Assembly: GCA_002179805.1 (NCBI GenBank)
Contig: NAVB01000116.1
Coordinates: 1 to 50,824 of the forward strand
DNA length: 50,824 bases
DNA from: Acanthamoeba lenticulata
Taxonomy: Eukaryota > Discosea > Longamoebia > Acanthamoebidae
Reading direction: 5' to 3'
The notes under the pieces are model-generated. The model searched no databases and was not told where the DNA came from. It saw nothing but the letters and a program-made list of their open reading frames with translations. Position 1 is the stretch's first letter. Every line of letters begins with the position of its first letter. This document shows positions 32,151-42,326 of this stretch, piece by piece. Position numbers and translations under genes: made by a program.

Positions 32151-34270
32151 ATGATGCACACTACACGCACCTTGGGAACAACGGCGGTTTCTGCAAGGGC
32201 CCTTCATGCTGCCTGGGTAATCATTCTTCTTTGTTTCCGTTTATTCCCTCTCGCTTTGGCCAGATAGGAGGAAGAAGATCCGGCCGTGCATCTAGATGAG
32301 GAAGGACCTCACCTGTATTGGAGGGGATCACACCATGTGGCCGGTCCTGAGTAAGTAACAACTGAACAACGAACTGGTCATGCAAAAAAATACACTTGCA
32401 GCGGCTGGGAGCGCCTCAACGTGTTGCTGGCCGTCTGGGCCTGTCCTACACAACCACAACCACAAGGGAGCAATTGAGGGAGGAGCTGCAACGCAGCGCT
32501 GACGAGGCCACGCTGGACCATTTTATCAAACTGGCTTCTACCACAAAGCTAAAACCGTCCGAGGGCCCCGCAGTTGTGCCCTCCGTGAAAGAAGTGGCAG
32601 CCGATCAGCCCATCCCGTACGGCTCCCTTTCCAACCTTTACCTTGGTCTTCCCAAGAGATTAGTGAGATAAGAGAAAGAGCGGTCTGCGAGAGGCTTTTC
32701 CATCAGCACTGACTCGTGTTATCGCAACCCTCTTTTCACCCCTCCTCCCATTCCCAGGGCCAAGAGAGGAGGGAAGCTGCCACCGTGGTTAAAGACGAAA
32801 ATCGCAGGATCAGGTGATGGACGATACTACGCCCTGAAGGAACAGCTGAAAGGCCTTAAACTGGCAACTGTCTGTCAGGTAACTAACGCACACACATTCA
32901 GTCTCACGAAGCATCGCCGTTCGGCGTTCTGTGTTGCCTTTTTCACATATATCCCGCGTTCAGGAGGCCAAGTGTCCCAATATCGGCGAGTGCTGGGGCG
33001 GAAGCAAGGATCACGTGGCCACAGCCACGATCATGATCATGGGCGACACGTGTACTCGAGGATGCCGATTCTGCGCTGTACACACCAGGTGCGTCTTTTA
33101 TAACCTGTTTTAACCAAAAGAAAGTATTGATTGTAGGGTCTGACTGTCGCGTTCTCTGGTGGGTGCGGTAATGCGTAGTCGCACACCTCCTCCACTCGAT
33201 CCAGCTGAACCACTCAATACAGCTGAAGCGGTGGCCAAATGGGGAGTCGGCTATATCGTCATCACGACGGTCGATAGGTGCGCTCTCCTTCTCAAAATCC
33301 TCCTCTCCTCAAATGTATGAGGACGTTCATGAAGCATTGGCAGGCAAAGTGGCGCTGACTTGTTATATTCAACAGGGACGACCTGGAAGATTTTGGAGTG
33401 CATCATTTTGCCAAGACCGTGCAGCTGGTCAAAGAGAAAAACCCTTCGATCTTGGTCGAATGCCTCACGGGTGACTTCCGCGGCGACTCCGCGCTCGTGA
33501 CGGTCATGGCCAACAGCGGCCTTGACGTCTTTGCGCACAACATTGGTTCGTTTCCCCCCTTCTGATTCAGCTCGTATGCTCCCTCCGAGTAGGCCAAAGG
33601 TGCTCTTGCAACACCGGTAAAACAATCTTAACATGGTGCACCTCATGTGGTGTTGCAGAAACTGTGGCACGCCTGCAGAGATGGGTCAGAGACTACCGAG
33701 CTGGTTATACGCAATCTTTGAACGTTCTTGAGCAGGCCAAGAAGTCCCGACCCTCACTCTACACCAAGTCGTCGATTATGCTTGTAGGGCCTCCTTTTGC
33801 TTGTGGCTTGTGCTCTTGTTCAAGTAATGTGATATTTCACTCACCCCTCCTCCCCCCCGGCAAATCTTAGGGCTTTGGCGAAGAGGATGATGAAGTCCGG
33901 CAGGCAATGAAGGATCTGCGAACCGCTGGGGTCGATTTTTTGACCCTTGGCCAATACCTCCAACCCACACGCAAGCACATGAAAGTGCATGGTATTTAGT
34001 TCCTGCTAAAGTATACATTTTGGGCGATGTTCATTCATCAGTAACTGTGTTTGGTCTTGCTGCTCCCGCTCTTTGCCCCTCCCACGCAATGGCACACACA
34101 CACACACAGAGTATGTGACGCCGGAGAAGTTTGAACAATGGCAGAAAGAGGGTGAACAACTCGGCTTCAAGTATGTGGCCAGTGGACCTCTGGTGCGGTC
34201 AAGCTACAAGGCCGGAGAATACTTTATCAACAATTTACTTCGCCAGCAACAACAGGCACCAGCGCAATAA
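32151..34270 (+). CDS. LIAS: Lipoyl synthase, mitochondrial (radical SAM)
   Basis: Inserts two sulfurs into octanoyl groups on lipoyl-dependent enzymes in mitochondria. Exon 1 (32151..32216) encodes a basic, acid-free presequence [22 protein letters not shown] and splices in phase to 32402. KLPPWLK then precedes the auxiliary [4Fe-4S] cluster motif C-x4-C-x5-C (seen as [13 protein letters not shown] across an intron). The radical-SAM motif is CTRGCRFC, followed by [60 protein letters not shown] and [13 protein letters not shown] with the conserved RSSY. About seven exons; one intron holds an ACAC tract. The intron before KLPPW (between about 32668 and 32768) was placed by phase and is less certain. 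All catalytic residues are intact. Confidence 0.93.
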
Positions 34271-34428
34271 AAACGACAAAAAAGTGGTTGCAAAACGGTC
34301 ATGGGCGCGTGCTGGTCCTCAGTTCAAGCAGCGCCAGATTACTTGGGCAGGGCCTGGACAATTATCATCATTATCATCAAGAACAAAATCAAGCCCCCCA
34401 AGAGTCAGTGGTGGCTTGCACCCATGGG

Positions 34429-37400
34429 TCACTGGTCCAGCGTACCGACTTCGTCGTACTCCTCTTTCGTGATGCAGCTTTGAGGAAAGCTCTGCATCGT
34501 CGAGTAACGCGAGGCGCCCTGCCACGCCGCCACCACCGGGTCTGCACTAGCGGCTTCCACGCGGATACGTGGAAGATCATCTGTTGTATGTGCGTGTGTG
34601 TGTGTGTGTGAGATCGGAGAGTTTCAGCAGCCGGTGGGGGTCGTGCGTCAATATGTTCACCAGCGGACAACATAGCGTGGATTTCGCGGTGCAGGCGCTG
34701 GCCGAAGCCGGGGAAGGCCGTTGACCCGCCCGTGAACACAATGTTGCACAAGAGCTCATCCCTTTTTTCCCAAATAACGGCGCGTCCCCAACACGCAGCA
34801 CAGTCAGTTTCCACTGAGCAAGGATGCGGAGGTTGTTGGGGGAGGCGGACCTAAGTTCGATGGGACTGGCCCGAAGCGCTGTCAGGACAAGCTCCTGAAT
34901 AGGGCGCAGCTCGGGCTGCCCACGATGGAGCTCCTTCTGTGCTTGAGGCAAACAGTCGGGTCGGAACAGCACCTCTGGCACACGAAACCGCTCACTGCTG
35001 AGAAGCCAGTCCGGCTGTGACTCTGCACACACAAACACACAGGAAGGCGGTCAGCGCGCTCTCTCTCTCTCTCTCTCTCTTTTACTCTCTTTCTTGATTC
35101 CCTCAAGATGGATGAAATGGTCGACAAACATACCGCCGTACGGGATCGATTCGTTCACGGAGAGCTTGAAGCGGCGCACCAGGTCGTTATGCTCACGGAT
35201 GACATCAATGTGATGGAAGAGCTCCTTGGGCAGGCGCTCGAAATAGGTGTCTCGAAGGTCTTCCGGCCACCGTGCCCCCCTAAATGGAGCGAACTCAGGT
35301 GTGAGCAGCGCAGTGTGGCCAAGGGGCAGCTAGCTCCCGGGAGACGTACCCGTGGTGAATGAGATCCGCCTGGCGTTGCGCGCTTGCCAGGTCAGCCTCG
35401 AAGTCGAAGGACGCGAAGCACAACTGCTCCTTGGCCACTAGAACACGACGCACCGAGGTGTTATCAGGTCTATTCACTCTACCCGCAAATAATATGCCAT
35501 AACGCACACACACACACACACCACCGTGACGTACGTACAGCGCACGAAATCCAACGCCCAGGGCCCAATTTGGGACTCAGGCGTGCGCCCCTCATTGAGG
35601 TAAGCTCGTAGGACTTGTGTGAGACTGTCGGGGAGCACTTGCCTCTGTGCCGCGTGCATCAAGCAGTGGCCTACCACGTCAGCACCCCACCCACCCGCCC
35701 ACACACCGGTGAGAAAAATTATTAAGATTGGTGGGGCAGAAGAAGAACGACACCATGATACACGGGAACAACGTCGATGGCGGTTTGTCCCACATCGACG
35801 ACCAGGCCCGTGTGGCGATTACGGGCCAGTAGAGCCATGGTTGGCTGTGGACAAGCAATCATCCCACGCAAAGAATGCGAGAGAGAGAGAGAGAGAGAGT
35901 GAGGTTCATCGTGACATTAATGAATCTACCATAGGATACATACGTACGTGTGTAACTGAACTAAAGGCTGGCACATCAAAGGTCTCAAACATGATCTGCG
36001 CCGTCTTTTTACGGTACTCGGAACTGAGCCACGGCGATTCGACACACACCACCGGGTGGTCACTGCAGGTGGGCCACGTCGTGTCGGCCGTTTCGCACAC
36101 GCCCAGCTTTTTGAGCGCGTGTGTCCTGCATGTGTGTACGAATGAGAACCGCGCACGCATCTTGTTAGTCTTGAATTTGTGTTTTACCGACTCGCAGCAG
36201 AGCAGAGAAAGATGGTATGGAGAACCAGAGCTTCTCGGTAGCGTTCATGTCGTAGTACAGGCGGTCTTTCACCTGAGAAGGGGGGAGGGGAGGGAGAGCG
36301 GAAAGGGGCGCGTCAGTTTGCAATTATGCACGCGTGCTCTCTTCTGGTGGCTGGGGCTGCATTTTACCGCGCACTTGAGGCGGAGGATGCTGCGCTTGGC
36401 GAAGGCCTCATCTCCGCAAAAGTATGCTGACGGTCCGAGGGAGTGTGGTTGGTAGACAAACCCAGTGATTGCCCGAAACTGAGTGCGTGGATGTTCCTCC
36501 CCACCAAAGCCTGCAGGCAACAAACATGCGGCATGCATCATGCGTCATGAAGAGGAGAATGCTTCTTCTTAGAAAGAAGGATCGCGCAAAGGATGATGGC
36601 GCCACTCACGCAGAGAGAGAGAGCGAGAGACGAACCAACTTTAAAGCTGAAGCTGCCACTGTCAATCACAATAGCGGCCGGGGACATGTCGGCATTGACG
36701 TCGCCCGCGGTGAGCAGCTTCGGCAGGAACGTCCTGCCGTCGCGTGTCTCGCCGTAACTGCGGTATGTAAAGGAGCCCTTACATCTCGAGTGATACCCAG
36801 GCGCAGTCGTGACAGATCCATCACGATCGTGACTATCCTCGAATGTCTCAAGAGCCGCTTGAGCTGCCTCGATCCTCCTTGCGCGCGCCAACGCATACCA
36901 GTCCATATTCCACGCACGCCCCGCACTCTGCGCAGAAGGACTTGAAGCCAGAAGCCGCCACACGGGGCTTAGGCGACCGAGACGGTAGAGGCTGCGACAG
37001 GTAGCCATCGTGCAAGCCATGTCTCTCGCATCATCTACGAACGACAACGCCCGCTCCAACAGCTATACGTACATGACATGAGCACTTTTTGTTTGAGTGC
37101 GTGAGCACGAACTAGACTAGCATGGCTAACGTACAGACGGCGGTAGAGGCAAATCCTGCCAGTCGGCACGTGAATTACGCCGTTGCAACTCAATGGCCTC
37201 GAGGTAGGCCTCAACGAACCCTTCCGCGTCATTCTTCTCGTAGAGTGCCTGCCAATTCCACATATAAGTGATCACCTTTCACTCCTGTTTGAGCCCCAGA
37301 AGAGAGGGTTGAAGTCACACACGCACACACACACACCTCGGAGCGTTGATAGAGACTGACGATGCGTGTCCAGGCCAGATCCTCGGCCGACGAGAAGGAG

Positions 37401-38540
37401 CGTGGCGTAAGTGCCGAGTCTATACGTTCGAAGATGAGCTCAGTGCGCAGGATATACTTCACGCCTCGCTGCAAGGGCGCTCCCTACAAAGGACACACAC
37501 CAGATGTAAACATACAAACCAAAATGAAAGAGGGGCGCAACCGCGGTGAGGGTGACTGGTGGACTCCCTCACCGCGGTTCCCATGTGCATGGAGAAGAGA
37601 GAAAACAGGGACGGGGAGGAGAGAGCGAGAGACCTCGTGCAGAGTTTCGTGCCTAAACACAAGCGCTGAGCCGGTCTTGGGCGCAACGCTACAGACGACG
37701 TCTTGCTGCTGCTTCTGCTGCAGACTCCTGTGGTAACCCATCCCCCCCCCCGCATTACCCACAGTTCCAGTCAGAATCGCCTCCCCTTCCCAATTGACCT
37801 TACGACGCTTGGGAGATTTCATGTGAGGCCTGACCTGGCAATGAATGACGACGCCGATGATGATGTGTTGCGCGGACGGAGGAAGTTAGTGTGTCCGCCA
37901 ATGCAAGCCAGCTCGGTCGGCTGTGATTGAGCGTCGTTCAGATAGATCACCACTGTGAACATACTGACCCGTTTCGGGCTGGGCGCCCACGGTCCATCGA
38001 TGTGCGGAGAAAAATGTCCACCTGCAGCTCGCAGTAACGTTGTTTACCACATTAATGATCATGTCATCACCCCAAGTTCCTCTGAGAGAAGTGTCTGGCT
38101 CACTCACGTTGGAGGGGAGGAGAATAAAAGCTTTGTGTTCAAGCAAGAGGGGCCCACCAGGACGATAGCGAGCAAACTTGAAGCATTCGTTTAGTGCGAC
38201 AGGCACCCACACGCCCTCCGTCCCAGGACCCATCGGCACGCCAATGGCGTCTGGTGGTGTTTGGGGGGGGGGGAGGTGAAGTAACGCCGTAAGGGTCTAA
38301 GGTGGTGTGCTGGTGAGGGGGAGGGCGCGGCAGACCTGATGGTCGGAGGAAGGGCAAGAGGCGGTTGAAGAGCGTGCACGCGACATCAGGAGCCAGCGTG
38401 AGCAGCCGGTCACTGGTTCGATAGTGTGCCGGGAACTGGCCTGTGGTGCCAGAGGAAAGGGGCAGCATGTCGGCGGACTGCTCCAGTAACCGCACATAGT
38501 GGTCGCATTCGGAAGGTGTGAGCAGGTTATCCACCATCAT
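34429..38540 (-). CDS. Fusion protein: prolyl-4-hydroxylase-like 2OG/Fe(II) dioxygenase - F-box - actin-related protein
   Basis: Start MMVDNLLTPSECDHYVRLLE, the usual entry to a P4H fold. Next come NECFKFARYRPGG spliced to HFSPHIDG with the H-x-D metal ligands (37996-38004), FTVVIYLNDAQS, GGHTNFL, then GSALVFRHETLHEG (distal His) and GVKYILRTELIF (2OG-binding Lys). Downstream exons give a linker (SFSSAEDLAWTRIVSLYQRS), then an F-box, LPLPPSLLERALSFVDD...CRSLYRLGRLSPVWRLL. The same uninterrupted exon (37062..36636) continues into an actin fold, AAIVIDSGSFSFKVG. Further exons cover the whole actin body: YFCGDEAFAKRSILRLK, YRKKTAQIMFETFDVPAF, GLVVDVGQTAIDVVPVYHG, ERFRVPEVLFRPD, NIVFTGGSTAFPGFGQRL and a C-terminus SCITKEEYDEVGT. 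Every junction I tested was phase-consistent. Two adjacent genes cannot be excluded, because an ATG at 36687 (MSPAAIVID) would suit a stand-alone ARP. Confidence 0.8.
35060..35081. repeat. (CT)n microsatellite in an intron of the P4H/F-box/ARP gene
   Basis: About ten CT units on the plus strand. Related CA (35504-35521) and GA (35879-35899) tracts lie in neighbouring introns of the same gene. Confidence 0.85.
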
Positions 38541-38957
38541 GCCAGTGCATTCGCCTTCTTGACTGGAGGGCACGAGCTGCTGCCTCTCTTCTGCTCTCGT
38601 TGTAGAATTACAAACCCAGGGCAGCGCACGCCGCGGCCCATCTGCCCATCCGAGCCGACACAACAAATGGTTGGGGGGGGGGTTCGTGCTACATCATCAT
38701 CAAGCGGCAGACAAGGCGGAAAAGGGTCAGGGTTGCTTGGGGTACAAGTGTGGGCACGGGAGTCATGGAAGGGTGGGTGTAGTATGCTCTTGAACTTCAA
38801 AGGGCTCTTTCTCTCCTCCATTCTGCATGCACAAGAAAGAAAGAGAGATAACTTATGTCTGTCGACGTTTTGGTTATTTATTGTTGTTTCACTTTTCCTT
38901 TCCATTTTTCTTCAGAATTGGGCACTCCTTTCCACCCTTTCTTCGAGATCATTGACA

Positions 38958-41900
38958 ATGGAGGGCAACACCGACGACAACATTGAATGCACCGTAGAGG
39001 TCTCGCAGCCGGCTGCTGACGTCGAAGCTGGCGGCGAAACGAAGGTGAGGAGCGATAAAGAAGAAGAAAAGAAGAAGAAGAAGAAAGGCGAAAGCAACGA
39101 AGATGGAGAAGACCACAAAAAGAAACATAAAAAGAAGGAGAGAAAGTCCTCCAACAGCGCCTCAGAGAGTAGTGGTGGTGGTGGTAGCAGTTCTTCGTCA
39201 TCGCCTCGCAAGAGACAGGCGGAACAGCCAAAAGGCAAGGAGCGAGGTGACGAGGTGCTCGACTCGGAAGAAGGAAACGGTGAAGAGGAAGAGGATGACT
39301 ACGTGGTGCGCGCCAAAGCTTTGTCACGGGGGCACCAATTTGTGATGCTGACCAAAATTTTGGGAAACAAACCAACTTCTCTTGCAGGACGACGAGTTCC
39401 CAGAGATCAGTCGTGTGGTCACATCACTCAGGCGCACCTTCAACCAAGGCAAAACCCAGCCCCTCAAGTGGCGCACCGGTGCGCCATCTCACCCATACCC
39501 TCCCCGCGCGCGTGATCGTCTGGTGGCGATGTGTGTGTGTGTGTGTTTGTGCGCGGTGTTGTGTCTGAATGTCCCACTTATATATCGGCACACAAGCTCA
39601 GAGAGTCTTTGGTGTCGTACATGTAGCTATAAAATCTTAACAGATGCATTGGGGGTGAGGTGAGCGCAGGTCAGTTGAAGGCCCTCCGGCAGCTCATTAC
39701 CGAGAACGAAGAGCAGATTGTGGAATGCCTCAACAAGGACTTGGGCCGGTGTCGCATGGAGACCGTGCTTTCAGAGATCACGACCACCCTTGCCGAAGTT
39801 GACTTGGCCGTGCACCACCTCAAGGTTTGTCGCCCATGGGCGCTCGCTTCCCCTTCTCTTTCTCTTTGCTCTTCTCTCTCTCTCTCTCTCTGTGTTTGCT
39901 CTTTTGCTCTTTTTCTCACCTACCAGCAATCTCTTCCTCCTCTTCTTCCTCCCCAAACCACACAGACATGGGCGCACCCACAGAAGGTCTCCACGCCACT
40001 GGCGCAGATGAAGGGCCTCTCCAGCTCCGAGATCCACAAGCAGCCCCTCGGTACTCCTCCTCCATCACCGTTATTTTCTACTTCCTCGATCCCTCTCATT
40101 TTTCGTTCTCTTTTATCCCCTCCTTGCCCCGTCCCTTTTTGCCCTTCTCTTACTAGTATATAATGTTGTACACGCGTCGTCATCATCATCGTGGTGGGGC
40201 CGGGGGGGGGGTTTCGGGGGTCAGGCGTGGTGCTGATCATTGCGCCGTGGAACTACCCCGTCAACCTGTGCCTCGCCCCGCTTGTCGTACAGGCCTCCTT
40301 CTCTCTTTCTTTTACTTTTTCAAAAAAGACATCAACCACTACCGAGCCACTCGAAATCATATGATGAGGGGGGGGGGAAGTTGTCTCACCGCCGGTGGCG
40401 GTGCGTGAGGGCGGAGGAGTGCACAGGGAGCGTTGGCGGCAGGCAATGCGGTGTTGGTGAAGCCGTCGGAGTTGTCCAAGCACTCGTCTCAGCTGCTGGC
40501 CGAGCTGATACCGCGGTATCTGGATACCGAAGCGGTGCGCGTCGTCGAGGGCGCAGTGGCAGAAACGACGGCCATTCTGCGCCACCGATTTGACCACATC
40601 TTCTACACGGGGAGCACGTCTGTGGGCAAGATCGTGATGCGCGCCGCCGCAGAACACCTCACCCCTGTCACCCTTGAGCTTGGTGCCCCTCCTCTTCCTC
40701 TTAACCCTGCTTTTACTTTGCAGGCAGACGCGCTCACGCACCAACCATCCATTTCATCAACATACGTACATACATTGCATCGCATACATGCACCCATACA
40801 AAGGCGGAAAGAGCCCTTGCATCATCGACAGCAAGGTGGACCTCGATCCGGCCGTGCGTCGGGTCGTGTGGGGCAAATTCTGGAATGCGGGCCAGACGTG
40901 CATCGCGCCTGACTACCTCCTTGTTCGCTCCCCCCCCAAATCCATTAACCCTTCCTCCTCATCCCCCCGCTTGTGACGCACACAAGCCTTGTTGGATCTT
41001 TCTCTCTTTGATTCAACGTTGATTGACCAATTTGCGGGGGGGGGGATTGGGATCGCAGGTGCATGAGGATGTCAAGGATGTGTTCATAGAGAAGTTGGTC
41101 GCCGTGACGCGCGAGTTCTACGGCGAGGATCCCAAGGCGAGCCCCGACTTTGCGCGCATCATTTCGCCCAACCACGTGAAGCGGCTCGCCAGTTATCTCG
41201 ATGAAGTGCGTGCCCATGCCGACGCAGGCGTTACCATCCTAAACGACAAGGGCGGCGAAATTGATGAGAGCGAGCGCTACGTCGCGCCCACTCTGGTTCT
41301 CTGCGAGGGCAACTGGATCAAAAAGGGTACGCCACCCCCCCCCCTCCCTCTTCTTTTCTTCCTCTCAATCCGCAGCTACAGAGATCGCCAGCTGCCCACA
41401 TAAATAATCATCATCAATATGGGAGATGCTCCTCCTCACTGGCTGACCATCTATGGGCAGGAAGGGGAGGCCCTCTGGACCTGCGGCTGATGGGTGACGA
41501 GATCTTCGGACCCATCCTGCCCATCTTCACGATCAAGTCTCTTGAGGAGGCCATTCGGTTTATTGGCCGCAGGTCTGTCTCTCTCTCTCGTTGTCTCATT
41601 TCTTTTCTCAAATCTCCCCCCAGCACGCCGCGCTTATTTATTTATTTATTTATTTATTCATTCATTAAATGACTACGACACGGGGGAACAGGCCCCACCC
41701 GTTGGCTCTCTACTTCTTCTCCAAGAACAGCGCCAACGTGGACTTGGTGCTCAAGTACTAGTTCCCTCCTCCCTCCCTCCCTCCTGCACCACCCTTTGGA
41801 GGGGTGGGCGCGAGGGGCGTCACCTCTCAAAGACGGGTTGTACGCGGCACACAACACACACGATACAAACAAACAGGCAAACAATCTCTGGAGGAGCCAT

Positions 41901-42278
41901 GGTCAACGACACTATCATGCACTTCACAGTTCACAGCTTGCCTTTCGGCGGCGTTGGTGAAAGCGGCATTGGAGGTACCACGGCATTCAAGTTCCCTTTC
42001 ATGTTCCTCCCTGTAAACGCTGCTGCTGCTGCTGCTCACTGCCAATCCTCCCGGGAAAAACCACGTGAACCAGCTTACCACGGACAAGCATCGTTTGAAC
42101 TCTTCTCACACCACAAGAGCGTGCTCAACAAGACCACCATGTTTGATTTGTCCGTCCGGTACTGATCTCCTCCTCCCTTGGGGGCCACACAGTCGAAGAC
42201 TCACTACTGAACTGCACCACCACCAGGTATCCGCCCTACTCGGACAGCAAGTTGGCCTTTGTCCAGATGTTGGCGTGA
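38958..42278 (+). CDS. ALDH3-type aldehyde dehydrogenase with KEKE-rich N-terminal extension
   Basis: NAD(P)-dependent oxidation of aldehydes. The first exon encodes about 115 charged, disordered residues (acidic start [11 protein letters not shown], then [18 protein letters not shown] and [11 protein letters not shown]), and exon 2 ([19 protein letters not shown]) joins in phase 0. The ALDH3 fold follows: [19 protein letters not shown], the cofactor loop [32 protein letters not shown] YTGSTSVGK, catalytic Glu in VTLELG, catalytic Cys in [13 protein letters not shown] (40899-40901), EIFGPILPI and PFGGVGESG(I)G. The end [15 protein letters not shown] matches the class 3 C-terminus. About ten introns; several carry runs of 8-10 G. 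ALDH3 proteins elsewhere lack this N-terminal extension. The 3' end lies 48 bp from the stop of the convergent next gene. Confidence 0.9.
41635..41669. repeat. (TTTA)n tract in an ALDH intron
   Basis: About seven TTTA units turning into TTCA, directly before the exon with [13 protein letters not shown]. Confidence 0.85.
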
Positions 42279-42326
42279 AGTGAACTCCTCGTAGCTACGA
42301 TCTTGAGAAAGCAGAACATTGTGCTT

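Noticed and set aside
35500..35900. CA, CT and GA tracts considered as a CRISPR-like or regulatory array
   Set aside because: Plain microsatellites inside introns; no spacer-repeat structure. No CRISPR is expected or seen in this eukaryotic DNA.
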